DNA of 64,000 bases from Elephas maximus indicus (lineage: Eukaryota > Chordata > Mammalia > Proboscidea > Elephantidae): assembly GCF_024166365.1 (NCBI RefSeq), contig NC_064842.1:11069001-11133000 (forward strand). Reading direction: 5' to 3'. How positions within the stretch are numbered: the stretch's first letter is position 1; each line of letters begins with the position of its first letter. The position numbers were made by a program, and so were the translations under genes. Positions 11,981-21,571 of this stretch are shown piece by piece. The notes beneath the pieces are model-generated. The model worked only from the letters and a program-made list of their open reading frames with translations, did not search any database and had not been told where the DNA came from.

Positions 11981-12197
11981 GTGGCTCAAAACTGTGGGTG
12001 ATTTTGTCCCTAAGGGACATTTGATAATATCTGGGGACATTTTTGGCAGTCAGCACTGGGTGGTGCTACCGGCATCTATTGGGTAGAGGGCATGGGTGTT
12101 ACTAAGCATCCCACAATGCACAGGACAGCCCCCCTCCCCAGGATAGAATTCTCCAGCCCAAATGTCAATAGTAACCATGGAGAAATCCTGGGCTAGA
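11981..12197 (+). mobile_element. MER20-like hAT-Charlie MITE
   Basis: Carries the MER20 landmarks in order: GTGATTTTGTCCC, GACATTTGATAATATCTGG, GGTGGTGCTACCGGCATCTA, CATCCCACAATGCACAGGAC, CCAAATGTCAATAGT. About 215 bp, close to the family's usual length. Non-coding. Confidence 0.85.
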
Positions 12198-12514
12198 GCA
12201 CAGATAAGGAGCTGGGAGTTTGGGAGGACCTGGGGGTCATCAGGACCCCACGGGGTTTCGAGAGGCAAGTGACTGACACAAGTCACCCAATGGCTAGCAG
12301 CCAAGATAACACTAGGGTCTTTCTACGCCACCACACTCTTATTGAACACATAATCTAGTTTTCTCTCCTCTATGACATAATGTGAAGATAATTGAAAAGT
12401 GAATGACATTTAAAAAAATGAAAATAAACATGTAACTTAATCTGTTTGAGGTAGGTATTAGTATTCTCATACTCTGTCTTTACTACAAGCTTCCCTAATT
12501 CTTTTTCATGCTCT
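12198..12514. other. Unassigned sequence
   Basis: No gene or repeat recognised. Confidence 0.4.
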
Positions 12515-12525
12515 TCTCTTCCTCT

Positions 12526-12699
12526 GGAAACCCTGGTGGCGTACTGGTTAAGTGCTACGGCTGCTAACCAAAGGGTCAGCAGTTTGAATCCACCAGGTGC
12601 TCCTTGGAAACTCTGTGGGGCAGTTCTACCCTGTCCTATAGGGTTGCTATGAGTCAGAATCGACTCGACGGCACTGGGTTTGGTTTTTTTTGGGGGGGG
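12526..12699 (+). mobile_element. AfroSINE, short type, perfect 11-bp TSD
   Basis: Near-consensus copy: GGAAACCCTGGTGGCGTACT head, CGACTCGACGGCACTGGGTT tail. Target-site duplication TCTCTTCCTCT at 12515-12525 and 12700-12710. The exact duplication and low divergence suggest a comparatively recent insertion. Confidence 0.95.
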
Positions 12700-12846
12700 T
12701 CTCTTCCTCTACCCTCCCCTTTCCTCATCTCCCCATTACTGCTTCTTATCCATCCTGTATTACTAACTCAGGCTATAACCTTCCATGTTTTTCTATGCTC
12801 ACAAAAATTGAGAGGCACAAATATGTATACAGTACACATATTCATG

Positions 12847-13005
12847 AAGCCCAGATGGTACAGTGGTTAAGAGCTAGGGCTGCTAACCAAAAGGTCGGTA
12901 GTTCAAATCCACCAGCCACTCCTTGGAAACCCTATGGGGCAGTTCTACTCTGTCCTACAGGGTCACTATGAGTTGGAATCAACTCAACACCAATGGGGTT
13001 TTCAT
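12847..13005 (+). mobile_element. AfroSINE, first of a tandem pair
   Basis: Full SINE (AAGCCCAGATGGTACAG head, ACTCAACACCAATGGGG tail) between copies of ACATATTCATG at 12836-12846 and 13006-13016. Confidence 0.93.
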
Positions 13006-13016
13006 ACATATTCATG

Positions 13017-13168
13017 GAACCCTGATGGTGCAGTGGTTAAGAGCTCGGCTGCTAACTAAAAGTCAGCAGTTCAAATCCACCAGCCACTTCTTGGAAACCC
13101 TATGGGGGCAAGTCTGTCCTGTACGGTCACTATGAGTTGGAATCAACTTGATGGCAACAGCTTTTTAT
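13017..13168 (+). mobile_element. AfroSINE, second of a tandem pair
   Basis: Full SINE between ACATATTCATG at 13006-13016 and 13169-13179. Shares the middle target-site copy with the SINE before it. Confidence 0.93.
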
Positions 13169-13179
13169 ACATATTCATG

Positions 13180-13520
13180 CATAGAACTCTTTGTTATTAT
13201 TTGTTTTACCAGTGTGGCTTCATATTATACTTAATTTGCTACAACTTGCTTTTCTCACTCAAAAAATATTTTATAGGAAATGTCTCAAGGCGACTGCTAG
13301 AGCTTTCTTCTTTTAATGATGTTTATCTACATGATTTATTAAGTCATTCCCCTATTTATGGGCATATATTTTCTTTTTTTATTTTTTTGCCATGGTGAAC
13401 AATGCTAAAATACCATCCTTCTTCAGATACCATTATGTCCTCCTTGTGTTTTTATTTTCATGGAACAGGTTCTTAGGTGTGGGTTTGCAAGTTTAAAAAT
13501 CTAAGTAAATCCAAATATAA
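13180..13520 (-). mobile_element. Old L1 3' region
   Basis: Antisense L1-like order: TTGCTTTTCTCACTC, TTTAATGATGTTTATCTACATG, TCCCCTATTTATGGGCATAT, TTTTTGCCATGGTGAACAATG. Diverged. The SINE pair and the LTR sit at its edges. Confidence 0.55.
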
Positions 13521-13526
13521 GAGAAC

Positions 13527-14036
13527 TGTTTTAGTCATCTTGTGCAGCTATAACAGAAATACCACAAGTGGATGGCTTTAACAAACAAAAGTTTATTCTC
13601 TCACAGTTCAAGAGGCTAAAAGTCTGCATTCAGGGTGCCAGTTCCAGGAGAAGCCTTTCTCTCTCTGTTGGCTCTGGGGAAGGTCCTTGTCATCAATCAT
13701 TCCCTGGCCTAGGAGCTTCTCAGCACAGGGACCCCAGGTCCAAAGACATGTTGTACTCTAGGTGCTACTTTCATGGTGGTATGAGGTCTCCCTGTCTCTC
13801 TGCTAGCTTCTCTTTTATATCTCAAAAGAGGTTGACTCAAAATACAAGCTAATTGAGTCCTGATTCATTAACATAACTGTCTCTAATTCTGCCTCATTAA
13901 CATCACAGAGGTAGGATTTATAACACATAGGAAAATCACGTCAGATGACAAAATGGTGGACAATCACACAATACTGGAAATCATGGCCTAGCCAAATTGA
14001 TATGTATTTTGGGGGAACACAATTCTATCCACAACG
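13527..14036 (-). mobile_element. Solo LTR of an ERVL-MaLR-like family (copy 1)
   Basis: 510 bp. Minus strand is LTR-sense: the 5' side reads TTGTGG..AATTGTGTTCCCCCAAA, a TATAAAAGAGAAG promoter-like motif lies centrally, and GAGAATAAACTTTTGTTTG supplies a polyadenylation signal region. Flanked by AGAAC at 13522-13526 and 14037-14041, the 5-bp duplication expected of this class. No internal viral genes. Same family as 51594-52104 and 60998-61493. Confidence 0.8.
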
Positions 14037-14059
14037 AGAACCTTCTTATTTAGACTAGA

Positions 14060-14645
14060 AACTCAAGATCTATAAAGGAGAAGATAGATGTTTTAAAATT
14101 AAATTAAAACATGTATTGGAAAGTAAAAACAATGCCAACAAATGATTTAGTTGGGAAATGTTTATAATGTAGATGATGGACAAATGGAATAATCAATACA
14201 ATAGCCAGTAAACCCAAAACCTGTTGCCGTTGCATCAATTCTACCTCATAGCAACTTTATAGGACAGAGTAGAACTTCCCCATAGGGTTTCCTAGGAGCA
14301 GCTGGTGGATTTGAACTACCGACCTTTTGGGTAGCAGCCATAGCTCTTAACGATTGTTTTTGTAAATTGCTAGAAACTTGAGCAAAGGAAATGTATAGGC
14401 AACTCACTGAAAATCATACAACCAGCACAAAAAAAATGAAAACATGCTCAAATTCACTAGAAGCCTGAGAACTGCAAATGAAAGTAGCAATTAGATATCA
14501 CTTTATGCCCATTATATTGGTGAAAATTAAAAAGAACGCTGACATATACTGTTCTCAGAGACATGGGGAAAAGCGTATTCTTATACTTCTTGATGATACT
14601 ATGGCATATTCAGTCATTTTGGAGAACAACCAGACTTCATTTTTT
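14060..14645 (+). mobile_element. Old L1 ORF2 3' part, interrupted by an AfroSINE
   Basis: Diverged L1 landmarks: GGCAACTCACTGAAAATC, AACATGCTCAAATTCACTAG, GAACTGCAAATGAAAG, GATATCACTTTATGCCC, GGTGAAAATTAAAAAG, CATTTTGGAGAACAACC. No open frame remains. Confidence 0.65.
14208..14355 (-). mobile_element. AfroSINE, short type
   Basis: AACCCAAAACCTGTTGCCGT tail, head partly truncated near CTCTTAACGATTG. Nested in old L1. Confidence 0.88.
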
Positions 14646-14649
14646 TAAT

Positions 14650-15538
14650 TTGATATCTGGTCACAGAAGCAACCACTAGTAAAACAGTTTGGGGAAGTGA
14701 CAGCAGGGAGGAGCTCCATTAGAAACATAAAGCCCTAGTAAAACAGCAAGGTAAAAGCCAGAAATGGGCTTCAACCAATATGCATACACTCATGACCCAG
14801 TGGACAATTCTATTGTATTGCTCAGGTCAGATATTCAGCAGTTCTCTCTCTTTCCTGAATCCTGAATATCCAGGCAGTTTGAGTAAAGTCTGGTCCTGGG
14901 GAAATCCTGGTGCGGAGTGCATGGTTGACCTGCTGAACCCAAAACCGTGATTCAAATTGGATTCCAGGCACACCAAGTTTAATGTCGCCTTAAAAGGACA
15001 GAAATGGTCAGATCCAAAAGGGAAGTGCCTGAGAAGGCTAACTTGTGGATAAATCCGAAATCAGCACCAGCTGGGGTCTGAAGAGAGGCGGGCAGGCAGC
15101 AGGGAAAGGGTGCTTCTGCAGTGATTCACATGCCAGGAAGCTGTCCTTGAAGACAGTGACTGGATCCTGCAAGGCAGGGTCATGCCCAGTGGGGAGAGTG
15201 CCTTGGGTGAGAAAAAAGCTAATTCACAGACTCTGTGAGGACTAATGTCTTTTGTTACCTCAATTCATTTTGTCCCCAAAGGTGGTAAGCTCATCACTCT
15301 AAATTGCGTCTTTGAAAGTCACGTTGGAGGAAAAAGAGCTTCTATCTCAGGGACCAGGATGTGTATGAACTGAGACTCTGCATTGTCACTACTTTCAACC
15401 TAAATGAGAACAAATGGCAGTAGAGGTTACCTGTCGAAGCCATAGCAGAGTTAGAATATTCTGAAAAGTTTCCAAACCTAAATTTGGGACACACGACCTC
15501 GTAAGTACAAATATTCTCTCAGGAACAATATTTTTGAA
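14650..15538. other. Unassigned sequence, no gene seen
   Basis: Mixed composition. A short open frame at 15045-15245 has no recognisable domain. No repeat identified. Confidence 0.4.
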
Positions 15539-15541
15539 ATC

Positions 15542-15712
15542 GGGACTATTGGTGCAAACAGTTAATGCACTTGGCTGCTAACCAGAAGGTTGGAGGTTTG
15601 AGTTCACCCAGAGATGGCTTGGAAGAAGGGCCTGGTGATCTGCTTTTAAAAAATCAGCCATTGAAAACCCAGTGGAGCACAGTTCTACTCTGACACGCAA
15701 GTGGTCACCATT
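15542..15712 (+). mobile_element. AfroSINE, long type, tail truncated
   Basis: Diverged head (GGGACTATTGGTGCAAACAG), long-type module CCTGGTGATCTGCTTTTAAA, ends within GACACGCAAGTGGTCACC. Confidence 0.85.
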
Positions 15713-16922
15713 AGATACCCTCAACTGGTATCTAATCATTACAAATATATGGGGAAATAAATGGCATGTTAAGTTTCAGCCCAGCCATGATGGTGGGATG
15801 TGATAATCCTATGTCTTTTCTCGCTTTCTATTTTCACACTATTTTCTGGTCCAGATGCCAACTTCAGCCCTTCAGACCCGCGGAAGGAAGGGAGATTCCA
15901 GGCCCTGCTTCCTCTGTTCTTCCCAATTACTGCTGAGCAGCCAACAAACCTGCCAAAATAATCTGAAAAGAACATGACGTTAGGGCAAGGTCTCAGCAAA
16001 GTACAAGCTAACAGTGGGACCCCAATATGCTTGAGTGTACCAGCCATCACTGAGATTTATGATATTAATACCCAGGATTTCTCATAAAAGCTGCAGAAGA
16101 TGTGCTTCCTCTCTGTGAGAGCGGAACTTAGCTTGGGTCCCCAGCACTGGCTCCTATAAGTAAAGCCAGTAGGCAACCTCATCCAGGAAAGATTAGCGTG
16201 AGCGCAGTCAACACTTCCCTGGGGTGACATCTCTGTCAAGAATTCCTTCTCCTTCCACACCGTAGTTGTCCAGTCCCAGTCGCCTCTGGTTAGGGTCATA
16301 TTTACAGTGAAGATGTTAAAAGGAAGATTTCATGACTCCTAGAAGTCCGAGACAAATTTGGCTGAGGGTCTGGGTTTCGAAGACATGAGACTCAGAGTGG
16401 GTATGTTGACAGATTGTATTCAGCCAAGAATAAGCCTTCTCTTTTGCAGCTGACTCACAAGATCATCTGGTGTGGTCGTTAATAACTGAAAGCCCAGCAA
16501 TATGTTCCATATTTCATGAGTGGAGTCTCATACCCGAGATGTCTCCCCCTCAGCTAGTACATGCTCCACGCTATATATGACCTGTGCAGTAGTTACAGGT
16601 ACATTTCAAGTTCTCCATGCTCTCTTAGGTGCCGGATGTGCTTGCTACAGACAGGACTCAGATGTTCCATAGGGTGGGGGCATGCTTTGACTCTTTTGTA
16701 TCACAAACACAAGTTTTCAATGGAACTGTTATATAACAAAGTAGATATTTCAAATGCATTTATTATAATCCATAAGGCACTGATTTAAAATCTATTATTT
16801 TGGGTAAAGAAGGGTTGGTCGAAATACTTTATCCTTTAAAGAGAAATATTGGTTTCATGACAAACAAGAGAAAAACAATTATGGTATTAAACCAAACAAA
16901 GAAAATTTAGGCTTCAAAAACT
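15713..16922. other. Unassigned sequence, no gene seen
   Basis: Open frames of 80-93 codons on the minus strand (15769-16050, 16057-16299) show no recognised motif and are within chance expectation. No repeat family named. Confidence 0.4.
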
Positions 16923-16931
16923 TTTCAACAG

Positions 16932-17052
16932 CGACCCTGTAGGACAGAGTAGAACTGCCCCATAGAGTTTCCAGCAAGCGTCTGGTGGATTCAAACTGCC
17001 AACCTTTTGGCTAGCAGCCATGGCACTTAACCACTATGCCACCAGGACTTCC
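16932..17052 (-). mobile_element. AfroSINE lacking its RTE-like 3' tail, 9-bp TSD
   Basis: Only about 121 bp. Contains the full tRNA-like head (...ATGCCACCAGGACTTCC) but stops at CGACCCTGTAGG, so the terminal RTE-related tail is missing. Exact target-site duplication TTTCAACAG at 16923-16931 and 17053-17061, so the short form is the inserted form. Confidence 0.9.
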
Positions 17053-17061
17053 TTTCAACAG

Positions 17062-17480
17062 TTAGGCCTGAAAAGTCAACATTTTGAACTTGCTTTCTCC
17101 ATAGTTGCTCACCACTGTTGAGAGACTCTTAATACGGAAACAGAAAACAAACACCTCATGGCACAACCATGTGACAGATAGGTACTGTGACAGCCTAGCC
17201 TGTAAGTGTGTTAAGGGGATCACTGGCAATTTAAAAATCTAAAGCTGGAATCTAGAAATATGGGGAGTATATATCATAAAAAAACTAAAAAAAAAAAAAG
17301 TCCTAAAATGCAGGATAAATTATACTTAAAATTTTTAAATGCATATTTAACTCTAATTCATGGGGTTGAAACACAACTATATTAATCAATGTAACATATA
17401 AAATAATAAGATGAAGAACGTTAAGACTTTCGAAGTCCCCTCTACCGTTCTGGGATAGGGTAAAAATATCAGTTAGCTAT
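17062..17480. other. Unassigned AT-rich sequence
   Basis: Poly(A) tract at 17287-17300. No gene. Confidence 0.35.
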
Positions 17481-17780
17481 AAAAAGTAAAAAAACTTATT
17501 TTTTTTTTTTTTAGATATAGATAAATTGGATGTATGTATTAAAATTCTACATTAATCACTAAAGACAACAGAATGTAAAACTTCCACAAAAAAAAAAGGT
17601 GAAAAAAAAGAAGCAATCTAAAATAAGTGAGAAATGGAGAAAAAAGAAACAAGAAAAGCAGAACAAATAGAAAGCTTAGTGTAAAGTAGAAATACGTAAA
17701 CAAGTCATCAGAATTAATAAATTTACATCATCAAGTAAGTTGAATTTGTTGGTTGAAATACGACAATTGTAAAACTAAAT

Positions 17781-17900
17781 GACCCTGTAGGACGGAGTAA
17801 AACTGCCCCGTAGAGTTTCCAAGGAGCGCCCGGCAGATTCGAACTGCCGACCCTTTGGTTAGCAGCCGTAGCACTTAACCACTATGCCACCAGGGTTTCC
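17781..17900 (-). mobile_element. AfroSINE lacking its RTE-like 3' tail, perfect 10-bp TSD
   Basis: 120 bp. Starts at GACCCTGTAGGACGGAG and ends with CACCAGGGTTTCC, the same 3' breakpoint as the copy at 16932. Target-site duplication AAAACTAAAT at 17771-17780 and 17901-17910 is exact. Confidence 0.92.
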
Positions 17901-18133
17901 AAAACTAAATAATATTGATAAAATACAGATATTTGGCATTTTCAAGCTATTTACAGATATTTGATATTTACAAGAGACAACTGCAAAATATAAGAACACA
18001 AACAAAGATTAAAGTAAATTAATGGAAAAAATATATACCAAGCAAGCACCAATCAGAAGTCTTATGTAGTTTTGCTACTGTCAGAAAGATAAGACTTTAA
18101 CAAAAACCATTATAAAGTTAAAGAGGCTTACTA

Positions 18134-18159
18134 GTGCTCGCTTCGTCAGCACACGTACC

Positions 18160-18190
<31 letters not shown>

Positions 18191-18240
18191 GGCCCCTGAG
18201 CGAGGATGACACGCAAATTTGTGAAGCATTGTAAATTTTT
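18134..18240 (+). pseudogene. RNU6: U6 snRNA retro-pseudogene (5' half of a U6-L1 chimera)
   Basis: Full-length U6 spliceosomal RNA sequence of 107 nt, starting GTGCTCGCTTCG and ending in TTTTT. U6 is the catalytic-core RNA of the spliceosome, normally made by RNA polymerase III. The ACAGAGA box and the AAGATTAGCATGGCCCC segment are intact. By my alignment with the mammalian U6 consensus there are about 11 changes, mainly in the 5' stem-loop flank, the CTGAGCGAGG region and the last 15 nt. No proximal sequence element or properly spaced TATA box lies upstream. The 5' flank is a target-site duplication inside old L1, and the 3' end runs directly into an L1 3' UTR. It is therefore a retrotransposed copy, not a functional locus. 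Confidence 0.95.
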
Positions 18241-18547
18241 CAGACAGGGATTGGACTGGACTATAGGATAGACAATGACACTGGTGAGGAGTGAGCTTCT
18301 CGGCTCAAGTAGACACATGAGACTAATTGGGCGGCTCCTCTCTGGAGGGGGGGTGAGAAGGCAGAGGGGGTCAGAAGCTGGCTGAATGGACACGAAAATA
18401 GAGAGTGGAGGGAAGGAGTGTGCTGTCTCACTAGGGGAACAGCAACTAGGAGTATATAGCAAGGTGTATATAAATTTTTGTATGAGAGGCTGACTTGATT
18501 TATAAACTTTCACTTAAAGCACAATTGAAATTAAAAAAAGAAAAAGA
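18241..18547 (+). mobile_element. L1 3' end fused to U6 (3' half of the chimera)
   Basis: Follows the U6 terminal T run without a gap. Matches the L1 3' terminus at 36340-36640 in the same orientation: GGATTGGACTGGACTATAGG, GGTGAGGAGTGAGCTTCTCG, AGCAAGGTGTATATAAATTT, CTTTCACTTAAAGCACAATT, then an A-rich tail. The U6-L1 unit is flanked by TAAAGAGGCTTACTAG at 18119-18134 and 18548-18563, a perfect 16-bp duplication, so both halves arrived as one cDNA. Confidence 0.93.
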
Positions 18548-18668
18548 TAAAGAGGCTTACTAGGTAAAATAATATCCTTAATTCATCAGGAAAATATAAT
18601 TCTAAACTTATAGATATCTAATAATGTAGTTTCAAAATATATAAATCAATCATAAAAATAGTATATCT

Positions 18669-18855
18669 AGTAAAACCTGTGAGAGCTGGGAACTGTGTAA
18701 GATGGAAACCTGTCGGAGGAAGAAAACTCAAATACTGTCCACTAATAGAGAATGATAGAAAAGTGGGAAGATTGCACCCTGTCAAAGGCAGAAAACTTGA
18801 GAGACCAGGAAAAAACAAAGCAATTCTATTGAGTTCTGGCTCTCATAGGTTTCAC
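18669..18855. mobile_element. 187-bp inverted-repeat MITE, hAT-like
   Basis: Interrupts the ancient L1. The ends are imperfect inverted repeats of about 23 bp: AGTAAAACCTGTGAGAGCTG at the left, and AGTGAAACCTATGAGAGCCA read from the right end inward. Flanks GTATATCT / GTATATGA match at 6 of 8 positions, in line with an 8-bp hAT duplication. Non-coding. The family is not one I can name. Confidence 0.65.
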
Positions 18856-19289
18856 TGTATATGAAAGAGAAATGACAAATTTACCACCACAGCAATGGGA
18901 GAGTTTATGCCCATTTTTGATAGATAGACATAATCAATACACGATGCAGACAAAAAAAATTCAGCAGCGTTATTACCTAACAACATGTATAGAACACTGC
19001 ACACAATAATTGGAAAATGACAATTATTTTCAAGTGTTTGGATTCTTTACAAAACTTGACATCTGCTAGAATTTAAAGCAAACCTAATACATTTCAAAGA
19101 GTCTATATCATACAGATTCTCTTCTCAAACCGCAGTGCAGTCAAGATGGAAATGAATAGCAAATAAGTAGCAAAAAGTTAACTTTTCAACTTGAAAAATT
19201 TTTAACTTTTAAGAGGCCATAAAAAGCCAAAGTTGAAACAATTTGAGCAACATAATATTAGATCATAACTCAAAGTATAAAATAAATAT

Positions 19290-20205
19290 CCATGAGTTCA
19301 TATGGATATAAGTAGATAATTGAATAATACATGGGAAAGATGTGCCGAAGAATTACCCATGTTTATGTAGCTACTCCTTCTTCAGGGAGAGGGAGCCAAA
19401 CTTCCTACCCTTTAAGTGTGGGCTGTGCAGAGTGACTTCCTTCAAATCAGCGCAGAGTGGAAATTGGGGGGAGGTCACAAACTTGACAACCACTGCCTCA
19501 GCCAGGTGATCAAGGTTAACACCATCAGTGACAAGTCCTGTCAACAGCATTTTCCCTTAATAGCATGTGATGAACATGACTCTTCACCTCTGTCTTTTCT
19601 CCCACGGACACATAACCTCAGTCTAATCATGAGAAAAACATCAAACACAAATTGAAAGACACACTGCAAAACACCTGATGTTCTTCAGAACTGCCAGGGT
19701 CATCAAAAACAAAGGAAATCTGAAAACAGTCCCAGTTTAGGGGACCCTAAGAAAACATGGAAACCCTGGTGGCGTAGTGGTTAAGAGCTATGGCTGCTAA
19801 ACAAAAATTCGGCAGTTCAAATCCACCAGGCGCTACTTGGAAACTCTACGGGCAGCTCTACTCTGTCCTATAGGGTCGCTATGAGTCGAAGTCGACTTGA
19901 CGACAGTGTGTTTGGCTTTTGGTTTTTAAGGGAACATGAGTAAATGTAATGTGGTGTCCTGGATGGGATCTCAAAACAGAAAAAAAAAAGGTAAAAACTA
20001 AGGAAATCTGAATCAAGTACGGACTTTAGTTAATAATATATATTAATATTGGTTCATTGGTGGCAACAAAGGTACCACAGTAAGGTGAGATGTTAGTATG
20101 GGGAAACTGGGCGCAGGGTATATAGAAATTCTCTGTATTCTCTGTACTATTCTTACAACTCTTCTGTGAGCCTAAAACTCTCCTAAAGTAAAAAGGTTAT
20201 TTTAA
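19290..20205 (+). mobile_element. L1M 3' UTR inserted in the ancient L1
   Basis: Diverged but ordered L1M 3'-terminal features: CTAATCATGAGAAAAACATC, ACTGCCAGGGTCATCAAAAA, GTGGTGTCCTGGATGGGATC, CTGGGCGCAGGGTATATAG, CTGTACTATTCTTACAACTC, and an AAAGTAAAAAGG terminus. ORF2 of the host L1 resumes just after it. Confidence 0.6.
19760..19929 (+). mobile_element. AfroSINE, short type
   Basis: Near-consensus head GGAAACCCTGGTGGCGTAGT and tail GGGTCGCTATGAGTCGAAG. Flanked by GAAAACATG / GGGAACATG. Nested in the L1M 3' UTR. Confidence 0.93.
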
Positions 20206-21362
20206 AAAATCAAAGCACTTGGAAATGAAATTAAAATTTTCTTAAAAAAAAAAAAACTTCATAAAATTCTTAATGGAAGTTAGATAGCACTTGGAACAGA
20301 ATGCTTATGAAAACACCGCTTTTCAAAATTCGTGGGACATAACGAAAGCTGTAAAGAGAAGTGTGGGGCCTAAAATGTTTACTTTAGAAAAGAAGAAAAG
20401 TCTAAAATTAATTAGCTAGATTGCCAACTTAAGAAGCTGGAAAGAGAACAGCATAATAAAACTTAGTAAATAGAAGAATGAAGTAATAAATATAAGAGCA
20501 GTAATTGTTGAAATAGAAAACAGTGGCAAAAACTGCTCCTTTAAAAATACTTATAAAAATTGGCAAGATTGATCTGGAAAAAACAAGGGAAGACAATATT
20601 AGAAATGAAAAAGAAGACATAACTATAGATGCAGATTTTTTTTAAGGTAAAATGTTATGAAAAGCTTTATGCCAACATGATTTAAAACCCCATGAAAAGG
20701 ACTGATTCCCAGAAAAAGATAAATTATAAAAGCTGATTCAAGAATACCATAAGACACAAAATGATATTAGAGATGAGTTATTTAAAAGTTCCAAGAACAG
20801 ATAATGCCATTCCTACAGCAAATATTCCAAAGAATAGAAAAAAGGGGACTACTCTAACTTTTTGAAGCTCATAACCTGCATACCAAAAAAAAAAAAAGAA
20901 GGAAGAAAAAGATAAGGAGACGTTGAGAAGGTCATCAGACAAGCTCTCATTCATAAACATAGATGCAAAAATACTAGGGAAAATCTTAGCTACCAGAATT
21001 CTGTATTGTATAAAAAATAATACATGATGAATCTGTTGAGTCCATTCCAGAAATACGAGATGGACTGAATCTTACAAAATATATTTATGTGATTCGCCAC
21101 ATTAAAAAAAACAAAAAATCATAGTATACAGGAAGGGCATCCAATAATACTCAATATCCATTCTTTATTAAAAAAAAAATTCCTTAGTAAACTAGTAGAG
21201 GTACTTCTTCAACCTCTAAAAATGCACATAAAAATTAACGAAATAATTGTACTAAGTAGTAAAACATTTAATGTGCTCCCTTGAAAAGTAGGAACAGGAC
21301 AAGTCTTCCCACTCTCACCACTTCCACTCAACATTATATTAAAGGCTCTATACAATCTAATA

Positions 21363-21571
21363 GGAGTCCCTGGATGGTGCAAACAGTTAAGCACTTGGCT
21401 ACTAGGTATAAGATTCGTGGTTCAAACCCACCCAGAGGTGCCTTGGAAGACAGCTTTGGCGATTTGCTCCCAAAAAGTCACAGCCTTGAAAACCCTATGG
21501 AGCAGATCTACTCTGCACACATGGGCTCACCATGAGTCAGAACTGACTCGATGACAACTAACAACAACAAC
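21363..21571 (+). mobile_element. AfroSINE, long type
   Basis: GGAGTCCCTGGATGGTGCAA head, long-type module and CTCACCATGAGTCAGAACTG tail. Followed by an imperfect ~36-bp duplication of the tail (GACAACTAACAACAACAACA at 21552 and a near copy at 21590). Confidence 0.9.

Noticed and set aside
12604..13135. Similar proteins METLWGSSTLSYRV...
   Set aside because: The recurring peptide is the AfroSINE read in one frame. It also appears at 3987 and in other SINE copies.
12836..13179. tRNA genes in the SINE heads
   Set aside because: A and B boxes are present, but the sequences lack a proper cloverleaf and continue into SINE bodies.
18134..18240. Functional U6 snRNA gene
   Set aside because: No proximal sequence element or correctly spaced TATA box, about 11 changes from consensus, TSD directly at the 5' end and an L1 end fused at the 3' side. 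A TATAAAG at 18111-18117 is too close to the start and lies in old L1.
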